Shown here in pieces: positions 27,839 through 37,082 of a stretch of DNA of 64,000 bases. How positions within the stretch are numbered: position 1 is the first letter of the stretch; every line of letters begins with the position of its first letter. Under the pieces are notes generated by a model. That model was given only the letters and a program-made list of their open reading frames with translations, was not told the origin of the DNA and searched no databases. Origin of the DNA: Deinococcus detaillensis (GTDB lineage: Bacteria > Deinococcota > Deinococci > Deinococcales > Deinococcaceae); the NCBI RefSeq assembly GCF_007280555.1, contig NZ_VKDB01000001.1, positions 310,001-374,000 of the forward strand. Reading direction: 5' to 3'. A program made the translations under genes and the position numbers.

Positions 27839-29971
27839 GTGACTGCCCGTCCTCATCCTCTTGCCGCCCGCACCCGCCAAACCCTGCTCAGCGCCGAAGA
27901 CGTGCGCGTGATGTACGGCGAGCGCGTGATTTTGCGCTCTGTCAGCTTGCAAGTCTCTGGCGGCGAGCGGCTGGCGCTCTTGGGCCGCAACGGCGCGGGC
28001 AAAACCACCTTGCTGCGGGTGCTGGCAGGCGAGCGCCGCAGTGACGACGGCTCGGTGTGGCGCTCGGAGGGTCTGCGCCTCTCGGTGCTGGATCAACAGC
28101 CGCTGTACCAAGCTGGCGTGACGGTGCAGGAACTGACCGCCGCCGCCAACCCGTACCAAGCCGCCGTCACCGAACTGCGCGAACTTGAGCATGATCTCTC
28201 CGACCCCGCCAAGTTGGAGCGCTGGAGCGCCGTGCAGCACCGCTTGGAGGACCTCGACGCCTACGCCTGGTCTGCCCGCGCCGCCCGCACGCTGGCCATG
28301 CTCGACCTGACCCGCTTTGATATCAGAGAAGCCGCGACCCTCAGCGGCGGCGAAACCACCCGCCTGAGCTTGGCGCTGTGTCTGCTGACTGAGCCGGACC
28401 TCTTGTTGCTTGACGAACCCACCAACCACCTCGATATTCGAATGCGCGAGTGGCTGGAAAATTGGCTGATTTCGTTTGGTGGGGCCGTCATTTTGACCAG
28501 CCATGACCGCGAGTTTCTGGACAAAGTGGCGCTGCGCAGCTTGTGGATAGAAGACGGCGAGGCCACGTCTTACCCCGGCGGCTACACCCGCGCCCGTCAG
28601 CTCCGGGGCCAGGAACGCCAAGCCAAAAGCAAAGCCGCTCGCCTCAGCCGCCGTGAAGCCGGGAGGTTGGAAGGCAGCGCCGAGCGGCTCGACGTGTGGG
28701 GCCGCCGCTCACGCTCGGTCAAAAGCCGCGCCGAGCGCTTGGAGTTGATCGACGCCCCGCAACCCGAACGCGCCCTCAGGATGCGGCTGTTGGCCGGCCA
28801 ATCGCGGGCCAAGCTGCTGCTGTGGGCCGAGCATGTGGGGCGCAGCTACCAGGGCAATACACCTGTAAAAAACGTGATTCTAGAAAATGTCTCGCTCAAG
28901 CTGCGCCAAGGCGACCGGGTGGCCCTGATGGGAGCAAACGGCACCGGCAAAACCACTTTGCTCAAACTGCTGTCCGGCGAACTGCACCCCGATCCGGCCC
29001 CGGCAGGCGAAGCGTCGGGTGTACTGAGGCTGGCCGCTGGCGTCACGCTAGCGAGCTTGGATCAGACCTGGCATGGCCTGAGTCCAGACCAGCCGCTTCA
29101 CGCTCAATTTGAAGAGCGCTTCGGCAACCGGGCGGGGGCGCTGCTGGGCCGCGCCGGATTTTCCAGTTTGGACTGGCCCAAAACACCCCACGAGTTGTCA
29201 GGCGGTGAGCGGGCGCGGGCGGGCCTGGCCCTCGTCAGCGCTCTCAGGGCCGATCTGCTGCTGCTCGACGAACCCACCAACCACCTCGACGTGGAGGCCT
29301 TGGAAGCGCTGGAAGCCGCTGTTCACGCTTACGGCGGCGCAGTCGTGATCGTCACGCATGACCGCCGCTTTGCCCGCGAAGTCAGCAACCGGCTGTGGCT
29401 GATTGAAGACGGCCACCTCAAGGAAGTGGAAGGCTGGGGCAGCCGCGTCACGCTTGACCCGGCCAGGAGTCTGGAAGGCGACCCGCCGCCGCCGCCCCCG
29501 CCGCCGAGCGCCCGCGAACGGATGGGCCAAACCGAAGCGCGGCTCAGGGTGATTGATCAAGAACTCAATGCGTCCACGCACGCGCCGCTGACCCAGCGAG
29601 AAGAAGGAAGGCTGCGCTCCGAGCGCCACCGCCTGCGCTTGGCGTTGCTTGACCTTTACGCCGAGGTTTACGCCGCGCCGCAGTTTGATATTGAAGTGCG
29701 CGAAAAGCACTTGAGGGTGCGTGGCCAGCACCTCGAGCAAGGTGGCATGTTCTGGGCCGGCTGCGACGAAATGTGTGGGCATTTCGCTTGGGACGGCTCG
29801 ACCTTGCGCCTCATGGGCTTGGCTCCGGCGTGGTACGCCGCCGACTTGCTGGGCGGGACGCTGCGTATTTTGTTTGAACATTGGCAGGTGGGGCGCGTGC
29901 AGCTCGGCGAAGGCGGGAGGGTGCTGAGTCGGCGCAAATACTTTGAGTTGATCGGAATGGTCAAAAGCTAA
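27839..29971 (+). CDS. ABC-F family ATPase with extra C-terminal domain
   Basis: 710 residues. Two soluble ABC domains, each with Walker A (LLGRNGAGKTTLL; LMGANGTGKTTLL), signature (LSGGETTRLSLAL; LSGGERARAGLAL) and Walker B (LLLLDEPTNHLDI; LLLLDEPTNHLDV), and a basic linker between them. There are no membrane spans, so it is a ribosome-associated ABC-F protein (translation factor or antibiotic target protection). After the second ATPase come eight prolines (about 549-556), a charged helical segment, and about 90 residues ending FDIEVREKHLRV...RKYFELIGMVKS that I do not recognise. Confidence 0.9.
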   Translation: MTARPHPLAARTRQTLLSAEDVRVMYGERVILRSVSLQVSGGERLALLGRNGAGKTTLLRVLAGERRSDDGSVWRSEGLRLSVLDQQPLYQAGVTVQELTAAANPYQAAVTELRELEHDLSDPAKLERWSAVQHRLEDLDAYAWSARAARTLAMLDLTRFDIREAATLSGGETTRLSLALCLLTEPDLLLLDEPTNHLDIRMREWLENWLISFGGAVILTSHDREFLDKVALRSLWIEDGEATSYPGGYTRARQLRGQERQAKSKAARLSRREAGRLEGSAERLDVWGRRSRSVKSRAERLELIDAPQPERALRMRLLAGQSRAKLLLWAEHVGRSYQGNTPVKNVILENVSLKLRQGDRVALMGANGTGKTTLLKLLSGELHPDPAPAGEASGVLRLAAGVTLASLDQTWHGLSPDQPLHAQFEERFGNRAGALLGRAGFSSLDWPKTPHELSGGERARAGLALVSALRADLLLLDEPTNHLDVEALEALEAAVHAYGGAVVIVTHDRRFAREVSNRLWLIEDGHLKEVEGWGSRVTLDPARSLEGDPPPPPPPPSARERMGQTEARLRVIDQELNASTHAPLTQREEGRLRSERHRLRLALLDLYAEVYAAPQFDIEVREKHLRVRGQHLEQGGMFWAGCDEMCGHFAWDGSTLRLMGLAPAWYAADLLGGTLRILFEHWQVGRVQLGEGGRVLSRRKYFELIGMVKS

Positions 29972-30013
29972 AACTGCTTTCCTGCTTTTTCTATGAGCCG
30001 CACACCCCAACCT

Positions 30014-30040
30014 AAAAAAGCCCACCCCGAAAGGTGAGCT
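30014..30040 (-). terminator. Terminator of rpsT
   Basis: On the minus strand AGCTCACC (30033-30040) pairs with GGTGGGCT (30019-30026, one G-T wobble), followed by six T residues. Lies 30 bp after the rpsT stop. Confidence 0.8.
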
Positions 30041-30069
30041 GTCGTTTAAAAAAATTAAAAAAGTAAGGT

Positions 30070-30351
30070 TTACTGCGCGGCGTTCGCGGCGTTGGCGCGG
30101 TTGATCGCCTTGGCGAGGCGGCTCTTTTTGCGAGCAGCCGTATTTTTGTGCATGGTGCTGCCCTTGGCGGCTCTATCGAGCAGGCTCTCGGCCTTGCGCT
30201 GTAATTCCTGCGCGTCGGCGGCGCTGGTGGTCGCAGCTACGACGGCTTTCTTGGTAAAAGTCTTGATGGTGCTCTTGCGGCTGCGGTTGATCATGCGGCG
30301 CTTGAGGCTCTGGCGGTGGCGCTTCTGGGCGGACTTGTGACGTAAAGCCAT
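30070..30351 (-). CDS. rpsT: 30S ribosomal protein S20
   Basis: 93 residues, highly basic helical protein that binds 16S r[34 protein letters not shown] and [21 protein letters not shown] are S20 signatures. I start at ATG 30351 after a GAAAGAGAG ribosome site; the frame stays open upstream but that part is not S20-like. Has its own terminator. Confidence 0.96.
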   Translation of the reverse strand: MALRHKSAQKRHRQSLKRRMINRSRKSTIKTFTKKAVVAATTSAADAQELQRKAESLLDRAAKGSTMHKNTAARKKSRLAKAINRANAANAAQ

Positions 30352-30524
30352 GTTGATTCTCTCTTTCTCCGCGTATACGGAGCGGTTCCGGTGCTGCTCT
30401 TTCGGAACACGGGGCGTCGGGGGCAGTGTCCCTGCCTGGCCCGCGCACATGCCTAAGCGCAAACGCTCAAGAATGGACAGCCTCTTCAATTTAAGGAAAA
30501 GGCAACTTTGAAAGTTTACACGTC

Positions 30525-30551
30525 TTGCTTAAAGCTTGCAAGTTTTAGGAT
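30525..30551 (+). promoter_or_regulatory. Promoter of recX
   Basis: TTGCTT (30525-30530), a 15-nt spacer and TAGGAT (30546-30551) end 6 nt before the recX ATG, consistent with a leaderless transcript. Confidence 0.5.
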
Positions 30552-30557
30552 GGGAAG

Positions 30558-31130
30558 ATGTTCGGTTCCCGTAAGTCTTACCGCTCAGACTCAGGCGATT
30601 CACCCGCCGAGAAGCCGCCCGCCCGCCCCAAGACGCCGGAAGAGCAGCAGGCCGCTTTGATGGAATATGCCCTGCGTGCTTTGTCGGCCCGTGCGCTGAG
30701 CGCTGCCGAGCTGCGCGGCAAACTCGCCAAGCGCAGCGAAGACGAAGACCAGATTGAGGCCGTGCTGGAGCGCCTTATTGAGCTGCGCTACTTGGACGAC
30801 TCGCAGGTGGCCCGCATCGAAGGCCAGCGGCGCGGCGTGGGCGCTTACCGGGTGCGGGCACGCCTCAAGCAGCGCGGCGTGGACGAAGAACTGATTGCCG
30901 AGACTTTGCAAGCCCGCGACCCCGAAGAAGAAGTCGAGCAGGCCCGCGCCCTGCTGGAGCGCCGTCTGAGCAGTATCCGGCGCGGTAACAACCCCAAAGC
31001 TAAAGCCTACGGCCTGCTGGCGCGGCGCGGCTACGGTGGCGAGGTGATTCGGCGGGCACTGGAGGGGCTCGACTGGACTGCGGACGCCGGTGACGAAAGC
31101 TGGCTGGGCGAAGAGGACGAAGGGAACTAG
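30558..31130 (+). CDS. recX: RecX regulatory protein
   Basis: 190 residues. RecX inhibits or reshapes RecA filaments. The three-helix repeats are clear: [61 protein letters not shown] and a C-terminal [21 protein letters not shown]. The first 35 and last 20 residues are charged and low-complexity. recA is not adjacent; the gene precedes tRNA-Pro(CGG). Confidence 0.92.
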   Translation: MFGSRKSYRSDSGDSPAEKPPARPKTPEEQQAALMEYALRALSARALSAAELRGKLAKRSEDEDQIEAVLERLIELRYLDDSQVARIEGQRRGVGAYRVRARLKQRGVDEELIAETLQARDPEEEVEQARALLERRLSSIRRGNNPKAKAYGLLARRGYGGEVIRRALEGLDWTADAGDESWLGEEDEGN

Positions 31131-31170
31131 ACGGAGTGGGCTGGGCGGAGCGAACTGGGCGCAGCCGCGC

Positions 31171-31199
31171 TTGACACCCTCCCAGCACGCCGCTAGACT
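31171..31199 (+). promoter_or_regulatory. Promoter of tRNA-Pro(CGG)
   Basis: TTGACA (31171-31176), 17-nt spacer, TAGACT (31194-31199), 44 bp before the tRNA. Confidence 0.8.
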
Positions 31200-31243
31200 G
31201 GCTTCCGCACGAAAACTGCTTGGCGGTGAGTAAGCGCGTGGTT

Positions 31244-31321
<78 letters not shown>

Positions 31322-31325
31322 ATGA

Positions 31326-31370
31326 AAAGCCTTCCCGACACTGCCCTTGCGGCACTGGGAAGGCTTTTTT
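31326..31370 (+). terminator. Terminator after tRNA-Pro(CGG)
   Basis: AAAGCCTTCCC (31326-31336) pairs with GGGAAGGCTTT (31357-31367), followed by T residues; the loop contains a further GTGCCG-type inner pairing. Confidence 0.88.
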
Positions 31371-31417
31371 CGTGTGGCCCGCCGCGCCGTTTTGTAGGAT
31401 TGTTCTCTGGAGTGTTT

Positions 31418-32128
31418 ATGCGTGTATTTGCCATCGCTGATCTGCACCTTGCCTTCGTGACGCCCAAGCCGATGACGGTCTTCGGTGCGCAGTGGGCCGG
31501 GCATCCGCAGGCCATTTTCGAGCAGTGGCGTAGGGAAGTACGCGCAGACGACCTGGTGCTGCTGCCCGGCGATTTGTCGTGGGCCATGCGCCTGCCCGAC
31601 GCCGTCACCGACCTCGCTCCGGTGGCTGAGTTGCCCGGCACCAAAGTGCTGCTGCGCGGCAACCACGATTACTGGTGGCCCACCATCAGCCGCCTGCGCT
31701 CGGCGCTGCCCACCGGCATGTTCGCGGTGCAAAACGACGCCCTGAGGTTCGGTGAGGTGGGTCAGGGCAACATCGTGGTGTGCGGCACACGCGGCTGGAT
31801 CACTCCCGCCTCGGAAGCGTTCGGCCCCGACGACACCAAGATTTATGCCCGCGAAGCGGAGCGGTTGCGCCTCTCGCTAGAAGCGGCCCGCAAACTCGCC
31901 GACGACACCACCCAGACGCTGCTGATGCTGCACTACCCGCCGACCGGCCCGCAGTTTGCCGCCACCGCCTTCACCGAGCTGATCGATGAATACCGCCCCG
32001 ATCAGGTGCTGTACGGCCACTTGCACGGCCTGCCTTTGGACCGCAGTTTGCAAAGCTGGAAAGGCATTCCCACGCACTTGGTGGCCGCAGACGTGCTGCG
32101 GTTTAAGCCCAAGCTGATTGTCGGGTAA
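31418..32128 (+). CDS. Metallophosphoesterase (calcineurin-like, COG1768 type)
   Basis: 236 residues. Motifs [35 protein letters not shown] and [10 protein letters not shown] form a complete two-metal phosphoesterase site. [19 protein letters not shown] and TRGWITP fit the COG1768 group, whose physiological substrate is unknown. Start at ATG 31418 (MRVFAIADL) because the frame upstream runs through the tRNA and terminator. Confidence 0.88.
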   Translation: MRVFAIADLHLAFVTPKPMTVFGAQWAGHPQAIFEQWRREVRADDLVLLPGDLSWAMRLPDAVTDLAPVAELPGTKVLLRGNHDYWWPTISRLRSALPTGMFAVQNDALRFGEVGQGNIVVCGTRGWITPASEAFGPDDTKIYAREAERLRLSLEAARKLADDTTQTLLMLHYPPTGPQFAATAFTELIDEYRPDQVLYGHLHGLPLDRSLQSWKGIPTHLVAADVLRFKPKLIVG

Positions 32129-32131
32129 GGG

Positions 32132-32809
32132 TTACAGCCCCCGTTTCGCCAACCAGATCATGTGCCTTGCTCCCTTGCCGGGACGGGCGCGGGCGACTTT
32201 TTCTTCCACCGCGTAGCCCGCTTCGCGCAGCCTGCGGGTAAAGCGGGTGTTTTTTTCGGCAGACCAGATCGCCAGCACACCGCCGGCTCTCAGGGCCGTT
32301 TTGGTCGCCGCCAGTCCTCTGAGTGAATAGAGCTGCTCGTTTTCCGGGTGGGTCATGGCGTCGGGGCCGTTGTCCACGTCCAGCAAAATGGCGTCGTAGG
32401 CGTCCCGGCTGCTGCGAATCAGTGCGCCCACGTCACCGACATGCACCCGGCTGCGCGAATCGGCCAGCGGGTTTCCGGCGCACTCACCCAGCGGCCCACG
32501 GTTCCACTCGATGACGCCCGGCACCAGTTCGGCCACCGTCACCGCCGCTGCCGGGCCGAGCGTGGTCAGCGCCGCCGCCAGGGTAAAGCCCATGCCCAGC
32601 CCGCCGATCAACACGCTGGCGTCCGCTCCGCGCAGATGTTGGCAGCCCCACTCGGCCAGCAGGTCTTCGGAAAAGTGCATCCGGCTGTTCATCAGCTCGC
32701 TGACGTAGCCGGAAATCTGGATCGAGAATTCGTCGCCGCGCCGAGACAAAATCAGGCTCTCGTCGCTGCCGGGAATGGGGGCGCGGCCGATTTGGAGAAA
32801 GGGGGTCAT
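32132..32809 (-). CDS. Spermidine synthase-like protein
   Basis: 225 residues. Rossmann fold of the spermidine synthase/methyltransferase type: VLIGGLGMGFTLAAAL, VTVAELVPGVIEWNRGPL, and AILLDVDNGPDAMTHP in place of the usual Asp-Thr/Ser motif. Many such orphan members are not true polyamine synthases. It begins 2 bp after the pheA stop and is co-transcribed with it. Confidence 0.78.
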   Translation of the reverse strand: MTPFLQIGRAPIPGSDESLILSRRGDEFSIQISGYVSELMNSRMHFSEDLLAEWGCQHLRGADASVLIGGLGMGFTLAAALTTLGPAAAVTVAELVPGVIEWNRGPLGECAGNPLADSRSRVHVGDVGALIRSSRDAYDAILLDVDNGPDAMTHPENEQLYSLRGLAATKTALRAGGVLAIWSAEKNTRFTRRLREAGYAVEEKVARARPGKGARHMIWLAKRGL

Positions 32810-32811
32810 TC

Positions 32812-33681
32812 TTAAGGCTCTATCGGCCCAGTGGACATCGGATAGCTGCCGATAATCTTGGCGAAGCTGGCCTTGCGCAGCACGCTGCCGAGCGCCGCTG
32901 AAATCTCGGGGTCGCCCGCGTCGCCTTCAAAGTCCACGTGAATCAGGTAGCTCCAGGCCCGGTCTTTGCGGGGGCGAGAAACAATACTGGACATGTTCAG
33001 GCCGCGCAACTGGTTGAGGGTTTCCATCAGTGAGCCGGGGGTGTGGCGCACCGCGAAGACGATGCTGGTCTTGTACGGCCCCTCACTCGGCAGCGCTTCG
33101 CGGTGAGACAGCACCAGAAAGCGGGTGAAGTTAAACGGCTCGTCCTCGATGCCGCTTTGCAGCACTTCTAAGCCGTAGAGTTTGGCGGCCCGCTTGGAAG
33201 CGATCACGCCCTCGTCGCGTGCGCCGCGTCCGGCCAGGTCTTTGGCACTGCCCGCCGTGTCGTAGGCGGCCACCGGCGTCAGGTGGTGCTTTTTCATGAA
33301 CTCGGTGCATTGGTCGAGGGCCGGTTGCTGCGAGTAGACCCGTTTGATGTCAGTCAGCAATACGCCGGGCAAGGCCATCATGGCGTGTGAAACCCGCACC
33401 ACCACTTCCTTGGTGACGTGCAAATCCGTTTCGGCCAGCAGGTCGATGGATTGCAAAATAGAGCCCATCAAGCTGTTTTCAACCGGCAACACCGCCAGGT
33501 CAGCCTGGCCGCTGGTGACCGCTTCCAGCACTTCATGAAAGGTGGCGTAGCCGTGAACGGCAGCATTCTCGGCGCTGTTTAGCGCGGCAATTTCGCTGTA
33601 TGAGCCGGGATTGCCCTGATACGCCACTTTGACGGCGGTCTCCGGGTGGGGCAGGGCGTCTTCGGGAAGGCTCATGGTCAT
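32812..33681 (-). CDS. pheA: Prephenate dehydratase
   Basis: 289 residues. Converts prephenate to phenylpyruvate. The catalytic domain ([28 protein letters not shown]) ends with the TRFLVLS segment and is followed by an ACT domain ([43 protein letters not shown] cut here to the key parts) that gives phenylalanine feedback. No chorismate mutase domain is fused. ATG 33681 lies 6 nt after TAGGCT, leaderless. Confidence 0.95.
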   Translation of the reverse strand: MTMSLPEDALPHPETAVKVAYQGNPGSYSEIAALNSAENAAVHGYATFHEVLEAVTSGQADLAVLPVENSLMGSILQSIDLLAETDLHVTKEVVVRVSHAMMALPGVLLTDIKRVYSQQPALDQCTEFMKKHHLTPVAAYDTAGSAKDLAGRGARDEGVIASKRAAKLYGLEVLQSGIEDEPFNFTRFLVLSHREALPSEGPYKTSIVFAVRHTPGSLMETLNQLRGLNMSSIVSRPRKDRAWSYLIHVDFEGDAGDPEISAALGSVLRKASFAKIIGSYPMSTGPIEP

Positions 33682-33687
33682 GGATGA

Positions 33688-33730
33688 AGCCTAGCGCAAG
33701 GTGGGCGGCTGGGGGCGGCTGCGCTAGGCT
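33688..33730. promoter_or_regulatory. Mirrored divergent leaderless promoters, pheA / amidase
   Basis: A perfect 11-bp inverted repeat, AGCCTAGCGCA (33688-33698) and TGCGCTAGGCT (33720-33730), places a TAGGCT -10 box exactly 6 nt before the ATG on each strand. The two start codons are 55 bp apart. Confidence 0.7.
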
Positions 33731-33736
33731 CAGGCT

Positions 33737-35146
33737 ATGCCTGTTTCCCCTCTGCTTGAGCTGGACGCCACCGATCTGATCGCCGCCGTTGCCGCCAACA
33801 CCGCCAGCGCCGAGGAAGTCACGCAGCTGTATTTGAGCCGCATTGAAGCGCTCAATCCGCAGCTGCACGCGGTCATTGCTGTTAACCCGCAGGCGCTGAG
33901 CGACGCCGCCGCGCTGGATCAACTCAGTGCCGAGCAGCGCGGCAAGCTGCACGGCCTGCCGATCCTGATCAAAGACAACATCGACGTGGCGGGCCTCCCG
34001 ACCACGGCGGGCAGCGCTCTGATGAAGGACAACGTTGCGGCCACGGACGCGCCCTTGGTCGCCAAGTTGCGGGCGGCGGGCGCGGTGATTTTGGGCAAAG
34101 CCAACCTGACCGAGTGGGCCAACTTCATGACGGTGGAGATGCCCAACGGCTACTCGTCGCGCGGCGGGCAAACCATGAACCCCTGGAAGGCCGGGGCCGA
34201 TACCGGCGGCAGCAGCTCCGGCAGCGGCGCGGCAGTGGCGGCAAGGCTCACGCCCGCCGCCATCGGCACCGAAACCAGCGGCAGCATTTTGTCTCCGGCC
34301 CACCAAAACGGCGTGATCGGGCACAAGCCGACGGTGGGGCTGATTTCGCGCAGCGGCATCGTGCCGATTTCGCCTTCGCAGGACACGGCGGGGCCGATGA
34401 CCCGCACCGCCCGCGACGCGGCCCTGATTGCCAGCGTGCTGGCCGAGCCGGACGCAGAGCCTCAGGTTTTCGAGCTTCAACCCGGCGCTCTCAAGGGCGC
34501 AAAAATTGGCGTGATGCGCGGCGGTTTTTGGAAGGGCCTCAAGCCCGAGCAACTGGAACGGCTTAACAACGCGCTGGAAGTGCTGAAGGCGGGCGGCGCG
34601 GTGCTCCATGACGTTGACCTGCCCACCGAAAGCGAACTCAGAGCGGCGGGTTTTGAAGCGCTGCTTTATGAATTCAAGCCTGCGCTCAACCGCTACCTGG
34701 CTGGGGTGACTTCTGGGCCGAGCAGCCTAGCGGCGGTGATCGAAGCCTCCGACGCGGATCCAAAGACCTTGCAGCGCTACGGCATGGTTCTCTTGCAAGC
34801 GGCGCAGTCGACCAAAGGCGACCTCTCCGAGCGGGCTTACAAGCAGGCGCGGGCCAAGGATCTGGACTTGGCCGGCGAGCGGGGACTGTTTCCCCTCTTT
34901 GCCGAATACGACGCGCTGATTTTCCCGTATTACAGCGGGTACTCGGTGGCGGCCAAAGTGGGCCTGCCCAGCGTCAACGTGCCGATCGGCCTCGCAGCTG
35001 GCCTGCCCACCGGCCTGCAACTGTGCGGCCCCGCGTGGAGCGACGCCCGCTTGCTGAGCCTCGCCGCCGACTTACACGAGCGGCTGGGCGGGTTCGTGGC
35101 CGCGCCGGAAGCGGCTGAATCTACTGAGGGGTCTACTGCCGGATAA
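33737..35146 (+). CDS. Amidase signature-family enzyme
   Basis: 469 residues. Hydrolyses an amide bond through a Ser-cisSer-Lys triad: Lys in [13 protein letters not shown], cis-Ser in [14 protein letters not shown] and the nucleophile in [10 protein letters not shown]. The Gly/Ser-rich signature is complete. It is not accompanied by gatB/gatC and its sequence lacks strong GatA hallmarks, so a general amidase (or peptide amidase) is more likely than Glu-tRNA amidotransferase. Confidence 0.88.
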   Translation: MPVSPLLELDATDLIAAVAANTASAEEVTQLYLSRIEALNPQLHAVIAVNPQALSDAAALDQLSAEQRGKLHGLPILIKDNIDVAGLPTTAGSALMKDNVAATDAPLVAKLRAAGAVILGKANLTEWANFMTVEMPNGYSSRGGQTMNPWKAGADTGGSSSGSGAAVAARLTPAAIGTETSGSILSPAHQNGVIGHKPTVGLISRSGIVPISPSQDTAGPMTRTARDAALIASVLAEPDAEPQVFELQPGALKGAKIGVMRGGFWKGLKPEQLERLNNALEVLKAGGAVLHDVDLPTESELRAAGFEALLYEFKPALNRYLAGVTSGPSSLAAVIEASDADPKTLQRYGMVLLQAAQSTKGDLSERAYKQARAKDLDLAGERGLFPLFAEYDALIFPYYSGYSVAAKVGLPSVNVPIGLAAGLPTGLQLCGPAWSDARLLSLAADLHERLGGFVAAPEAAESTEGSTAG

Positions 35147-35212
35147 GGTTTGCTGGAAAGCTAAAGGCTTTTGTGTACTCACCGGGCCGGGGCAGCGGGT
35201 ATTGTGTTGGCT

Positions 35213-35743
35213 ATGACGCTGACCCTTCTGGTGGCCACGCCGCAACTGCGCGGCAGCGTGTTTGAGCGCGGCGTTTTGCTGATGCTGGACGAACAAAACG
35301 GAGCGCTGGGCGTCATGCTCAATCAACCCAGCGGCGTACGCATTGGCGAGTTGCTGCCGGAGGCTGGGCCGTCCGCCGCCTTCCTCCCGGCTTACAACGG
35401 CGGCCCGGTGGAGCGCTCGGCGGGCTGGTGCCTTTATACCGAGGCGACGGGGCAACTCCAAGAACATCAGCTGGCGGACGGGCTATGGCTCTCGCGTGAC
35501 CGCGACGTGCTGGCCGAGCTGCTTTCGGGCGATCAGGCGTTTTACCTGCTGCTCGGCTACGCGGGATGGGCACCCGGCCAACTCAAGCGTGAGGAGCAAG
35601 AAGGCAGTTGGCTGTGGGGTGAAGTCAGCGCTGAAGATTTGGCCGAACTGCTGTGGCGCACTTCCGACGAAGCCAAATGGGACGCCGCGCTGAAACTTCT
35701 CGGTACGCCGCCGGAAAACGTGGTGGGTGGAGCGCAGGCTTAG
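35213..35743 (+). CDS. YqgE/AlgH family protein
   Basis: 176 residues, UPF0301. LLVATPQLRGSVFERGVLLML, GALGVMLNQPSGV, NGGPVERSAGWCLY and LLLGYAGWAPGQLKRE are family motifs. Function is poorly understood. ATG 35213 is 7 nt after TATTGT (35200-35205), so the upstream in-frame ATG is not used. Confidence 0.88.
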   Translation: MTLTLLVATPQLRGSVFERGVLLMLDEQNGALGVMLNQPSGVRIGELLPEAGPSAAFLPAYNGGPVERSAGWCLYTEATGQLQEHQLADGLWLSRDRDVLAELLSGDQAFYLLLGYAGWAPGQLKREEQEGSWLWGEVSAEDLAELLWRTSDEAKWDAALKLLGTPPENVVGGAQA

Positions 35744-35847
35744 CGGGAGTGATCAGAAAGGAGTGGCCAACTCGCAGCGCACTCCAGTGCCCACGACCAC
35801 TTTGGGCGCAAGATTGAGCGGCACTAAGAGCAGCAAAAGGAGAGCAG

Positions 35848-36825
<978 letters not shown>

Positions 36826-36846
36826 GAGGCGGTGGGAGGGGTGTAG

Positions 36847-36913
36847 AAACAGCAACTCTAAACTGACCCTTGAATTTTTCATCAAGGGGTCGAGTGCTGG
36901 GTTGCTGTTTTTT
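36847..36913 (+). terminator. Terminator after aldo/keto reductase
   Basis: AAACAGCAAC (36847-36856) pairs with GTTGCTGTTT (36901-36910) around an inner ACCCTTGA/TCAAGGGGT helix, then a T tract to 36913. The stem is long and two-tiered. Confidence 0.85.
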
Positions 36914-37082
36914 AACCTTCCCGCTTGAGAGGGGAAGTGAAAGGAGAGCGCCTCTCTCGCAAGACTTTGAAGACGTTTTTCACGTCCGGCGTACTCCTGC
37001 TGCCCGCCGCTCCGAACTGACGCCAAATGAGAGGATCGTCAGGCATTCGCCAGGCCGGGGCGGGGTATGCTGGAGGACGCTT

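Noticed and set aside
36880..36960. Possible third copy of the dispersed repeat before sucA
   Set aside because: Only a short CTTCCCGCTTGAG-type stretch resembles it, too little to call homologous.
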